Origin: Bidens hawaiensis
Taxonomy: Eukaryota; Streptophyta; Magnoliopsida; Asterales; Asteraceae
NCBI GenBank assembly: GCA_021521415.1
Contig: JAIQDT010003863.1
Coordinates: forward strand, 1 to 64,000
Direction: 5' to 3'
DNA: 64,000 bases
Shown piece after piece: positions 47,665 through 59,310 of the stretch (positions are counted from its first letter, which is position 1; every line of letters starts with the position of its first letter). Made by a program: the position numbers and the translations under genes. The notes under the pieces are model-generated. The model was not told the DNA's origin. It searched no databases and worked only from the letters and a program-made list of their open reading frames with translations.

Positions 47665-48069
47665 TGTTAGAATAAATATATATTTTATATATATTTATAT
47701 ATGGCCCTTATAATTATTTATCTTATTATTGATCATTGACCTAAATAACCTTATGTTTATAACTGGTAAATCCTTGATGGACGGAATTACCCTTACTAAC
47801 ATTAATAGGGTTTCCCCTTGGGTGTATATATAGAGAGCTTATTAGAGAGGTTAATAACTAATGATGAATAATAACACCATAAGAATCATCCCCTACCTCT
47901 CTCTCTCAAATCGTGTTCATCAAGAACACCTAATCTCCATCCTAACCATACACCCTAAAGGGGAACTCGATCAGATTAAGAAGATGTCAATCTCAAACAT
48001 CACTGGATTATCAGGTATTACATATTTCCTTGTTTCCATTATATCATCGATTATAGAAACTGATCAACA
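47665..48069 (+). repeat. 3' LTR of the copia element
   Basis: Matches the 5' LTR at every position except the last (A here, T at 41849). The target duplication ATCTC follows. Confidence 0.96.
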
Positions 48070-48494
48070 ATCTCTTCCAACCAAAGGCATGAATTGTCCA
48101 AGAACATCGGATCTGTAAGACATATGTGATAAATTTTTGATATTTGATATACTAAAACTTGGTGTGAGAACCCATAGACTTAGTAATACTTACTTGGTGA
48201 TTGTTCCATCAACATCTGAGATAACAATACGAGAATCCCACCTCCACAAATAAATTCTAGCATCCACCTAAAATATATGTATGTCAAGTAAACTTACACA
48301 CAACATGCACAAATACATAACAGTAAAACTACAAATAACCTTTTGTGTCCCTAGAACCGATGTTGAAAACGTGAACGTTACTGTGTTTTCCCCTTCTGAT
48401 AAATTCAAAGAAGCTAGCTGCTCGGGAGTTGGAATAAGTGTGCGCACATGCATCTTATTACACTTTGGTGGTGACCATTCTTTTTCAACGTTAG

Positions 48495-48590
48495 TTTTTG
48501 CTACAGCATCAACCTTAGTTTCTGCTACAACATCAACCTTAGTTTCTCCTACAGCATCAACCTTCGTTTCTGCTACAGTGTCAACATCAG
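48495..48590 (-). repeat. In-frame 24-bp repeats in PAH exon 2
   Basis: Encodes four imperfect VDxVAETK-like units in the linker between N-LIP and the catalytic domain. Length variation here is expected to be neutral. Confidence 0.75.
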
Positions 48591-49111
48591 AATCTTTTTT
48601 AGTGTTCTCAGAAAGATTTTTACTTCCCAATCTTCTAAACGGCCACAACCTCCACCTTCCACTGCCACCTATATCGGGAGGACCACCTACAAAAAGGTTT
48701 TCTTCATATATATTCATATCTTGATATAACTATATATAACTAATATGAATCCAAATATAGATATCTTATCTATTACCAGTTGTAACGCTACCGTCTTTAA
48801 GATCATTTGAGAAATTATCAACATTTGATGGCGATTTGTTCTCCAAGTTTGCTTCTTTGATCCTTGAAACATCAGCTTCCCTGAGCAAATCCCAGTTTGA
48901 GGATTTAAGTTTGTCAACAGCACAGTCAATTTGCGTATCCTCGTCAATATCTTCTTCAATTGGATCATTAAACTGGCCCCACATGTTGGGAAGGGATTTT
49001 GCCTGCCGACCAACTTCGGCCTCAACTTCACAACTTCTGGAAATATCCAAATTACTTGGACACCTTCTAATATTATCATTTAACCCTTCAAGATCATCTG
49101 GACAGTACATC

Positions 49112-49231
49112 ACACTCGTTGACTCACTCCCCGCCTGTTTGATTTCTTGCTCTTCGCTGATGCTTGGTTTTACACTCGTTGACTCACTCCCCGCCTGTTT
49201 GATTTCTTGCTCTTCGCTGATGCTTGGTTTT
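49112..49231 (-). repeat. Perfect 60-bp in-frame tandem duplication in PAH exon 1
   Basis: 49112-49171 and 49172-49231 are identical, duplicating 20 residues beginning KPSISEEQEIKQ. The lack of any difference suggests a recent duplication; it keeps the frame. Confidence 0.95.
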
Positions 49232-49990
49232 GAATCATCAAGATCACCAAATATCAACTGTTCTTCCACATACTGTTCAGATACTTGAAGGTCACCATTA
49301 GTATCATTCGTATCATCTACTTCGTTTTCAAGACTATCGTCATGATCAATACTCTCCAACTTATTTACAAAGTGTTGCTCATGCAAAACCAAACTTGTCT
49401 CTAATCTTCCACCAGTAATCTCACCGTTATCATTTCTTGATTCTCGACCGATCTTGTTATTACTAATAGTTTTAGGTGAAAGATTCGTTGACCACCTCAT
49501 TTCCAATAGATCAGCAGCAATCTCAGCACTTTCAAGTGACGTCTTTCTACCAATATTTGACTCATTCTCTTCCTTTGGCAAAACTTGTTCATTCACGGAC
49601 CGCTTTCCTAAAACAAACCCCAAAAGCCTAGACCGTTTAGAGCTCGTTCTAGACATAACTGCACCGTCATAATTCACACTCGTAGAAGAATGTGATGAAA
49701 CCGATTCCTCTACATCAACCTCCCTTAGAAAATACGCCTCTCCACGTGGATCCAAATGCATATGAAAATCTGCATCGACCCCATTAACATTAATATCAAC
49801 AACTTTTACTCTCGCTTTCAAAACCCCTTGAAACTTTCCAAATCTAACATACCAAGGAGATGATTTCAAGCTACCATCTTGTTGTTGCACCACCACAATA
49901 TCAACCGCACCACCAAACGGATGAAACGGGCCAGAGACCGTATAAACCCCTTGACTTACATAGCTACCTAATCGCCCTACCGCATACATC

Positions 49991-50436
49991 TTTCCCTAAA
50001 TTCACCAAAATCGCATCCCCAATTTCAACCAAGTGGGGGCAAAACTAAACAAGGTCAATTTTTTCGAAATACCCAACTGATTTCTATCAAAGGCGGAAGC
50101 TTGACTACCGAAATTATCAAATCTTTCCCTAAATTCACCAAATTCAGGTACCCAATTCAAACAGTTCAAAAACAATACTCAAACCAATTGTGGGCAGAAC
50201 TTAACAAGATCAAATTTTTCGAAATACCCGATTAGTTTCAACCAAAGACGGAAGCTTGAGTACCAAAATTACCAATCAATTCTTTACCTAAATTCACCAA
50301 AATCGGATCCTCTATTCAAACAGTTCTAACACACAATACTCAACCCAATTGGGTGTAGAACTAAACAAGATCAAAACTATCGAAATACCCAATTAATTTC
50401 AATCAAAGATTGAAGCTTGAATACCACCACCAAATT
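49991..50436. repeat. Three ~150-bp tandem copies immediately upstream of the PAH start
   Basis: CTAAATTCACCAAA recurs at about 49995, 50128 and 50287. Each copy also has TCGAAATACCC and GGAAGCTTGA or TGAAGCTTGA. This occupies the 5' UTR/proximal promoter of PAH. Confidence 0.85.
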
Positions 50437-51735
50437 GAGACGAACAAAATTGAAGCTTTTGTAATGAATAAATGAATGAATAAAATAATAAAGGAACGTC
50501 AAATGGATAGAATTATTATTACAGAGTTGTCAAATGGGTATAAAGCATATTCGTTTTCAGATTATTCGATTGGACCCCAAATGCCGTAAGGAATTGATGA
50601 CGACAGTCAAATCAAATGGCACCCGTCGATGATTGTTTGTTTGTTGTTAAATTACACAGATCGATTGCCGGAGTGAATATGTAATTTATTTTATGATGAT
50701 GATGAGTTGGGGTTGTGAGTATTGAATATGTCAGATAGATGAATCTAGGAAACAGAGCAAGTGTATATAATAATCCAAGTTATTGTTGATTTTGGTTTAT
50801 TTTTATGTTTATTGATGGAGGTTCGAGTGAGTTAGGTGTGTGTGTGTGTATGTGGAAACTGGGAGATCCAGGGACCATATCGTCTTTTCCCACACCTCTA
50901 CATACTTAACCGTCTTGTAACTTTCAGTTATTAACATGACCGTAACTTAAAACAGAGTGTTTTAAATCATTAGCTTCTTATCTTATCATTAGTTAAGCTA
51001 TAGCGGTTTAAAAAAAATTGAATTCGAATTTGTATATGGAATTTAAATCCGAATTATGTGAAAATCTGGATATTCGAAATATTTTTTTTAATTATTAAAT
51101 AATAAATATAATTTATAAATTTCGTATAATTTTTGGATATTTCGGATAATTTTTGGATATTTTGAATAGTTTTCGAATATTCAGGATAATTTCCGAATAC
51201 TTCGATAATTTTTTGGATATTTCAGATAATTTTTCGGATGTTTGGGCTATACGAAATACTTTTAAAATTAGTTTTTTAAATACTTTTGTAATAATTTTTT
51301 AAAATAATTCGAATATGAAATTTTCGGATATCCGAAGTTTGAGTATCCAATACCCTTTATATCTGACTTTGAACAACCCAGCGGAGGTGAGGAGGCGTCG
51401 TTAGCCATCTCATCATGCCAAACCACACCACCTTATGATGCCATGGTCTTCCCCACACAACACCAGGGTGCTACGGTGATAAGGACACTATTAAGTGGTG
51501 CCCACCTCCCACTAATAATCAATCTTTTTCTTTTTCTTAAAAAGAAAATCTATTTAAACCTATCTAACCCATAACATTTATTAACGCTCTGCTTGCTGCG
51601 AGCGCATATAATGTATATATGTGGGAACCCTCGGGTGGGCTAAAGTGAAAGTGCACTAATTTTAACGTTATTTTATTAACATCGTGAAAATAACGTTTAA
51701 AGTGGCGGAAGGTTAATCATGCATCATGTGGTGGC
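50437..51735. other. PAH upstream region and AT-rich spacer
   Basis: No gene. A (TG)n tract is at 50839-50853. 51110-51260 is a low-complexity array of TTTTTGGATATTTCGGATAA-like units of about 20 bases. 51370-51600 is more GC-rich and unrecognised. Confidence 0.5.
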
Positions 51736-51739
51736 GTTG

Positions 51740-51990
51740 ATAGCCGAAAGACAACGGTAGATGCACCAATCAGTGATGTCCCGATGGTTGAGTGTCATGT
51801 GCCTTATGTCCAAGGCTTGATGCAAAACTACTATCGAGTTATGGGTCTCACCGGAAGCAGCATCTCTATTCCTACGGTATAGAGGTAAGACTGTCTACAT
51901 CTTACCCTCCTCAGACCCTACCATAACATTATTATTGGTGGGATTTACTGAGTACGATGATGATGATAATGATGATGATAACCCAAAACA
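51740..51990 (+). mobile_element. SINE-like retroelement (TS/Au-like 3' end)
   Basis: The stretch CGGAAGCAGCATCTCTATTCC... CTTACCCTCCTCAGACCC... GGTGGGATTTACTGAGTA followed by (GAT)n is a widely dispersed plant tRNA-derived SINE tail. Upstream GTCCCGATGGTTGAGTG and GGGTCTCACCGG are degenerate box A/box B regions. The 5' border and target duplication are not certain. Confidence 0.55.
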
Positions 51991-51999
51991 TCTATATTT

Positions 52000-53660
52000 A
52001 CGAGTGATTAGTTATTGCCACCCTACTTGCATGACAGTGCCGTGACATGATAACTAGTTCTTGCCATTTCTCACAACACACAGCTTTATTATCTTACAAC
52101 ATATATTTTAATCATGCAACACATACGAAGTTATAAGAATGTAACACATGTTTTTGGGGCAATGGGTAACTCCGTTCACGTTGTAATTACACACGAAACT
52201 AAATAATTACACAACTTGTATTAAAATTACGTATGCACGTAATTACCCAACTTGTAAAAATAGTTACGTAACTTAAAGAAATAACTCCACAACTTATTTT
52301 CATAATTATGCGTTACTTAAACTGGTTATATACGTAATACAACTAGGTTTAAAAAAATCGATTTGAAAAAAACATAACAATAAGGTACGTACAAAGCTTG
52401 ATTATGGTGTAATCAAACATTGATATGGTTACATGCCTTATTATGGGATAAATTTATAAAAAATATGTTATAGAAGTTTGACAAAGGAGATAACTTGAAA
52501 AGTCAACAAACAATGATAGGTTATACCATTTTTACCCCTCTATCTATTTTTCATGTGGAATATTGATGAGGCCGAGGGCATCCTCAATATCAATCATTAA
52601 TTCTTAATCCAATAATCTAAAATTCTTCCAATAAGGTGAAAATTAAATGTTTGATCATTATTTAATTTTATTTAAAAAATAAAAAATAATGCCATGTAAA
52701 AAAGTTATACACATTTTAAAAAAGATATAATTTGAAAAAGACAAAAATCATAGGCCATACTATTTTTACCGCTCTAGCTAAAATTCTTAATAGCAATAAG
52801 GTGAAAATTAAATGTTTGATCATGATTTAATATTTATTTAAAAAAGTAAAAAATAATGTTGTGTAAAAAAGTTATACATATTTTAAAAAAGAGATAATTT
52901 GAAAAAGACAAAAATCACAGGCTATACTATTTTTACCGCTTTGGCTATTTTTTTTTTGAAAAAATTGATTATGTCCGGCTGCTTACAAATTTTCCATTAA
53001 CTTGAAAAATAACAAAAATATAAATAAAGAAATGTATAATGTATTTGTAGGAAGTGCTTAACGTCTATATTTGATGTTACAATTAGAATAGGTGGAGTAT
53101 AGGATTATGTTTTGTTTATTATATTAAAATAAAAGGTATAAATGTAATATTGGGTTTTTTTTTTTGAAAGACTAAGTTTTTATAGGATTTAAACCCGTAA
53201 CCTTTTATTTCATATCCTAATCAACATACCACTATATTAAATTGGAAATGGCATGGTTAATTTATTTTTATGTTTAATTATGATAAAAAAATAAATAGTG
53301 TTACAAATTTACAATGACAAAGTTAAACGCATCATTCTCATTTCTTAAACCCACCCACGCATCCACTAATATTGGCCATCACTTCCGTCTCGTCACTTTA
53401 CAATTTGGTGCTTGGCTAAAACTGAAGCTGACACATTAGGTAACTAGCTTCTAAACTCGTGTATTATACGGGATCTGTCAAATAATAAAAATAAATAAAG
53501 TTCGTTATTTAAAAGAATTAACAAAAATAAAGGTAAAAAGGAAATAAAATAAAATATATAGTACAAACAAGGTTGAGTTATTTTACAAATGACAACAAAA
53601 ATGAGAAGGGTGAAAAACCATAATTGGTTGACATGTGTCAAGTGAGATCAAAAGAAAATT
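52000..53660. other. AT-rich spacer with a 162-bp tandem duplication
   Basis: 52617-52778 and 52779-52940 are two copies of a unit containing AAGGTGAAAATTAAATGTTTG and TTACCGCT. No gene recognised elsewhere in the stretch. Confidence 0.6.
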
Positions 53661-55632
53661 TGTATAAAAATAATTATACACAATTTCTATCTCCACATAC
53701 AAGTCACATGTTAATTTCCTTATCATTTTAAAACTTCTATAACTTTTTCATATGATAGTTAAAACAAAACGAAAAAATTCACCATAATAACAATTGTTTT
53801 TTTTATCTTTAATATGAGAATAATTTTGTTATATAAAAATTAAAACAAAATTATGTCATTGTGTCTTTTGGTTTACCATTGTGTCTTGTATCGTCATTGT
53901 ATATTTCTGTTTGTCATTGTGTCTTTCAATTAATCATTGTATTTTTTTTAAATACTAATAACATTGGTGTGTAATAATAATATGTAAATATAATAAAAAA
54001 TACCAACTGTGACATTCGTCAATTTCAGATCTCGTTTGTATTCGTTTGTGTATTCGTTTATCATGTAAACCGACCCATTTTGTAAACCAAAGCTTATGAT
54101 ATAATCAAAATGATGGATTTTATGTTATAATATTGTTTTACACTTGTTAGGTCTTGAAAACATTCTTTTTGGTCTTTAAAACTCCTTAAAAATGACTTAA
54201 ATCAAATTTTGGGGACTATTATTGTCATTTACCAAAAACTTGTTTGACCATTTTAACCATTACATGCATCTTTACCTTATTTGTATGAACCATACTCTTA
54301 CCATTATAAAAGCAAGGCTCCATACACCATTTTGGTTGTTCATCTTCTCCAAAATCTCTCTCAAATCCAAGTATTCATCTTCAACATTTTGCTATTTTGA
54401 CTACTTAAGGTCAAACTAAAAGCTAACCTTGTTCTAACTAATTCTTATTACTTGAATATGGTGGTACAACATATATATAATACACACCTCTTGTTACCTT
54501 TGGTGGTTGCTTCTTCGACTCCGGTTGGTTAAGTTTCGGACCTCGTAAGGCAAAACTTCATGGAGGACTTCGTGTTCTTGATATATATACACACACATAA
54601 CTTGTTGCACATATTAATCTTGTTTAATTTATGCTCTCTTTTTAGTTTATTTATCATATTTATGAAGTTCCATGGTGTGGGTTTGTATAGGCTAACCTCG
54701 GTTTAACCGTAAATAGTCCAAGCCGGAAACCGAACTTTTGCTTACTAGTTTTGTTAAAATAGTTGTTTAATGTTAGATTTGAGTTTCAAAAAATCATTTT
54801 TACAAGTTCCTTGATATTAAGCATGTGGAATCCATATATGAACTTGTTGGGAGATGGAAACCGAACCAAACTGAAACTTTTTCTTAAAAGACTTGTTGTT
54901 AACTTTTTAGTTGTAAAACTTAAATATTTTTCATTTATAAATTATTATACAAGATCTATGATAATTGGGCATGTGGAAACCATCAAGGAACATATTGTGA
55001 GATGGAAAACGAACCAATCCGATTTTTACTTGCTTAAGATACACAAGTGTGTTTTTAGCTATCAAGACTTGTATATTTCTTTAAAAATAGTTTACAAACT
55101 GATTTTGATTATTTTCTTAAGTACTTGGAATTGTTGGATCCAACTTGATCTCATAACATAGTTTGGACCGACAAAACCGAACACTTGCTTAACGTACGTT
55201 GTTAGTTCTAAAACAATAGATCTACCTACTTGGTTAAGTCATATAAAGTTTTATTGAGTTATCTCATAACATTCATTTTTTTGGAAAGTTGACTTTGGGT
55301 TTGACCAATTATCAAGACCCGAACTAACAACCCGAACACTCATTAAAGACCCGTTTTAGTATCTTTATCCCAATGGAACTTGCATTTTAGCATTTTTCCC
55401 ACCTTATTACTTAACACTGGTTAAGTAAATATTAAGGTTAGATACTTTAACCCAGTTTCGAGCAAACTTACATTTTTAAAGGGTTGTATTTATAAATTCT
55501 TAGATAGTTACCTTTTAAACCTTGAACTTTAAGTGTTTACTTTTTGCAACAATTATTTTATTTAAAGATCTTCAAGACAACCTTTCTAAATCCAAGACTT
55601 TCTTTTGTTTAGGCTTCATACGTGAAACCCGT

Positions 55633-57598
55633 TGTAACACCCCGACCAAAGGCGGATTATACATCGGGGCGCCACATATTGTTTCATTACTCGTGACACT
55701 ATTGGGTGTCAATATTTAATAAATACATTCATTCGCGCACGCGCAAAGTAAACACAAGATAACATAAATCAATATATTATAAGGCAAAATATTAGAACAA
55801 CAAATAACTTGTCTTGATACATTTTAATCTAGGTCCAAAATAAAGAAAACTTCCTATGTGTCCACAAGCTCCAAAACAGCTACTGCAAACCTGAACATGT
55901 GTTAAAATAAACGTCAAACACTTGCGTGTTGATGAGAAATCAAGTTTAATATCATACATAGATAACAATAAATCTGCGCGCAACACGTGTATGTCTGGTG
56001 TTTAACAAGGGTGCAATCAGATTGTGATCAAGCCTAAATAGATCATAGCTCATAGTTCATAGTTCAATCCGTGCTCCCAAATGAGCACAAAAACGAGAAA
56101 ACATCTGTGCAAGTGTAAAGAAAGAAAACCGTAAACGATAGGTCTCCCGTGTTCATCTAATGGATCCATGAAAACTTCGGAATAGGCCGAACAAAGCGGT
56201 TAATGATACACACATACAAATAAACAGCCAAGTAAACGTCCTCAACACATGGGATACTGCGCGACTAAAGTTCATAAACAAGTTTAAGACTCTAAGTTTG
56301 TATGAACACATAAACATCCCAAAACATTAAAAATAAAAAGGGATTAGGTACGAGATTACTCACTTGATAAAACGATGCGGTGTAAGATAAAGCAAGAACC
56401 AACTTTAAACAAGCACAAGTTAACCTATAATTAAAGATTATTGTTTTAACGATTTGTTTTAAGTCTTGATTATAAGTTAGCATAATTAATAAGTAAATTA
56501 TTATATATAATATATATTACCGGAAAAGCAGGGCAGAACAGGGAGGAAGACGGAGGCAGAGAGGAGGCGGCTGAAGGACAACGGCAGAGAGCAAAGGAAG
56601 AGAAAGATAATAAGTGTTTGTGTGTGTAGTGTTAAGAAAATAACATTATTATTTATAGAGAAACCCTAGGGAACACAATCCCTAGAAAAGGGGAAAAGAT
56701 CACAAAAAGCAAAAGATTCCAAAAGCAAAAGATATCAAAAGATATGGCAGCTGCAGGGGGCAAGATAAAGCTGACAGGGAACAGTAAACAGGCATGGGCG
56801 GGTCAGATAAAGGTACTGGTCAAGCATGGAAAAGCAGATCTCAAAAGATAATGTCAGTCACTTTTTCTGCCAACCAATGGGGTTGGTGCGCATGCTGCGC
56901 CGAAAGTAACTTTTCAGACACAAGACAGGTTAGGTTAGGTCAACAGCACAGAAGATAAGACAACACAAAAGCAAACGGCTAAGAAAACTCAAAGGGTTTA
57001 GCGCGAGAAGGCTAAGGCGCGCCGCGGGAAGAATCACATTTCTTAGCGCGCCGCGGGAAGAATCACATTTCTTAGCGCGCCGCGGGAGGAACTATAATTC
57101 CTAGCGCGCCGCGGGAAGAACTATAATTCTTCGCGCGCTGCGAGAAGAACTACAAATCCTTAGCGCGTCGCGGGAAGAACTACCGTTCTTAGCGCGCTGC
57201 GAAAAGAATTACAATTCTTAGCGCGCTGCGAGAAGAGTTCGTCTCGCGTATCGCTGGAACAGATGGTCTTCACGCAGGTTTCCTTGAAAGGAGCCTGGCG
57301 CGTGGAGCTGCGCAGACAACCTTAGGCGGGAAGGAACAAAGGACAAGCAAAGAGTTAGAAGAAAAAGAGGGAAACAAGGCTTAAGGGCGGGACGGCGACA
57401 AGAGGGAACAGAAGGCGGAAAGAGAGAAGGAGATGGACGGGACGGCGGAAAGAAAGAGAGAGAAAGAGGCGGGAAGGAAAATATATTATTATCATTAAAA
57501 GTAAAATATAAGTATAAATAAATATTAAATCATAAAAGAAAAAGATCGGGTCAGAGAAACGGGTACCTGGGTCGGGTCGGATCGGGGCAGATGTCACA
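55633..57598 (+). mobile_element. Solo LTR (inner), 1966 bp, + orientation, TSD CCCGT
   Basis: Starts TGTAACACCCCGACCAAAGG and ends GCAGATGTCACA, flanked by CCCGT at 55628-55632 and 57599-57603. Its end sequences match those of the surrounding solo LTR, so it belongs to the same or a sister family in the opposite orientation. It contains the GC-rich array at 57000-57245. Confidence 0.82.
57000..57245. repeat. GC-rich ~29-bp tandem array (8 copies)
   Basis: Units of the form AGCGCGCCGCGGGAAGAA plus an AT-rich half (TCACATTTCTT or CTATAATTCTT). Leftmost copies are nearly identical; rightmost copies show GCTGCGAGAAG changes. It stands out in an otherwise AT-rich region. Confidence 0.88.
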
Positions 57599-58418
57599 CC
57601 CGTCATGCCGACAAATCTTCAAATTACCAACTTTTCAAGTTTATTACTTGAATATGAGTACACTCATCCCCCGTTTTTCATCTTTTGTTTTGTAGGTGAC
57701 ATTTCATATTTATTCAAATTAAATGCTTTATATTTGAGTCTTAAACCACAAACGTTATTGTATACTTTACTTAAATAAATGCTCGATTTGGTGTTCTATG
57801 CTTACATGATTATATGCTTATGTGTATACCGTTTTTGAAGAGTTGAATCATAAATCCGTGAACTATATGGTATTCTCTTATAGCACGGTGCTGTTAATGT
57901 ATTCTTATTAACGACCTCATGAAATCCGAATCTATTTGGTATTCTCTTATAAACGGTGCCGCTAATGTATTCTTATTAGCGACCTCATATTATCCAAATT
58001 ATTGCTATATATTTGTTTGTTTCGTATACAAGATTGTGACTTTTCTTATTATTTACACATTGTTCAAAACCTATGAATTTGCTCACCAACATTTGTGTTG
58101 ACAAACTTTATTTTATAAAATGTTACAGGTTTGCATTTAAGTTGATGTTGGATGCTTGGAGAAAACGTCACAAATACCTTTAGGATATTAGTAACAATGA
58201 ACAATATTTGATTTGCTACATTTTGTGATATGTTGTTGTATTCGACTTATGAATATTGTTATGTGACATTTTCGATGTTGTGAAATGAAATGAGTTTGTT
58301 AATTATTGTCGCTTTAAATAGTGTCATGCGCTTATGGACAATCGTTACACCTCGGCTGTTCCGCCGCCTTTGGTCGGGGTGTGACACCAACAAATTATCT
58401 AATACATAAAACACAATG

Positions 58419-59310
58419 ATGAATACATATTACATAATAACCTGAAGCGTAAACACAATGATGAATACATATAACACAATGACATGAAACGTAAAACACA
58501 ATGAAAACTACATATTACACAACGATTTGAACGAAATACACAATGAACACAATACTATTTTTCTCAAAGTAAGTGAATGTCACATGTCAATTCCGAACAA
58601 AATACAATGAACGCATTACATAATGACTAAAACGAAATGATAAATATAACGGCAAATATTGAGCACAAAGACACAATAACGAACTAAAATACACAATGAT
58701 GTAATATTGTTTTAACATTTATCTTTAATATGAGTATTAACTGAAAAACACAATGACCAAAATCTATAACATAATGCATAAAAAAACTCAATTAAAAAAC
58801 ACATTTAGCAATCAAATAACACAATTTAAAAAAACCCACTATTTTTTTACTTCTATATAACAATATGAATACATATTACATAATAACCTGAAGCGTAAAC
58901 ACAATGATGAATACATATAACAAAATGACATGAAACGTAAAACACAATGGAAACTACATATTACACAACGATTTGAACGTAATACACAATGAACACAATA
59001 CTATTTTTCTTAAAGTAAGTGAATGTCACATGTCAATTCCGAACAAAAGACAATGAACGCATTACATAATGACTAAAACGAAATGATAAATATAACGGCA
59101 AATATTGAGCACAAAGACACGATAACGAACTAAAAGACACAATGATGTAATATTGTTTTAATATTTATCTTTAATATGAGTATTAACTGAAAAACACAAT
59201 GACCAAAATCTATAACATAATGCATAAAAAAACTCAATTAAAAAACACATTTAGCAATCAAATAACACAATTTAAAAAAACCCACTATTTTTTTATTTTT
59301 ATATAACAAT
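58419..59310. repeat. 446-bp tandem duplication in the foldback element
   Basis: 58419-58864 and 58865-59310 are two highly similar copies starting ATGAATACATATTACATAAT. Each holds many ACACAATGA motifs. Only a few differences were seen by eye. Confidence 0.88.

Larger units (their letters stand above)
41445..48069 (+). mobile_element. Ty1/copia retrotransposon inserted in PAH exon 4, 6625 bp
   Basis: LTRs 41445-41849 and 47665-48069 (405 bp each, 404 identical positions). Ends TGTT...AACA. Target duplication ATCTC at 41440-41444 and 48070-48074; PAH coding sequence continues exactly across it. The primer binding site TGGTATCAGAGC (41852-41863) complements initiator tRNA-Met, and the polypurine tract is AAGTGGGAGAA before the right LTR. 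The interior lacks any intact gag or pol frame. Three motif arrays fill the leader (42180-43700), and decayed pol follows from about 45200 to 47300. It must have moved with proteins from another element. Confidence 0.96.
39423..49989 (-). pseudogene. PAH: Phosphatidate phosphatase (lipin-type PAH), exon 4 interrupted by a copia element
   Basis: Mg2+-dependent phosphatidate phosphatase turning phosphatidate into diacylglycerol and controlling membrane lipid synthesis. Exons: 49989-48777, 48686-48340, 48267-48194, 48112-48070 plus 41439-41398 (split exon 4), 41194-41108, 41002-40930, 40662-40619, 39750-39622 and 39527-39423. All borders are GT-AG and every phase joins, giving about 718 codons if the insert is ignored; Arabidopsis PAH1/2 are about 900. 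Exon 1 has the N-LIP domain (MYAVGRLGSYVSQGVYTVSG, then FHPFGGAVDIV). Exon 3 carries the catalytic DVDGTIT. Exons 5-9 carry [23 protein letters not shown] and [10 protein letters not shown]. The copia insertion falls just after the catalytic motif, so a normal enzyme cannot be made from this allele unless the insert is removed from RNA. Confidence 0.93.
54008..58386 (-). mobile_element. Solo LTR (outer), ~2.4 kb, - orientation, TSD CCAAC
   Basis: On the - strand it begins TGTCACACCCCGACCAAAGG (58386 leftward) and ends CGAATGTCACA (54008). An exact 5-bp duplication CCAAC flanks it (54003-54007 and 58387-58391). With the nested solo LTR removed, about 2408 bp remain with no second LTR or internal region, as left by recombination between two LTRs. 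Family not assigned; likely Ty3/gypsy by LTR size. Confidence 0.8.

Noticed and set aside
55633..58386. A single DNA transposon with 20-bp inverted repeats (TGTAACACCCCGACC... GGTCGGGGTGTGACA).
   Set aside because: The flanks CCCGT/CCAAC do not match across these ends, whereas pairing 55633 with 57598 and 54008 with 58386 gives exact 5-bp duplications for two solo LTRs.
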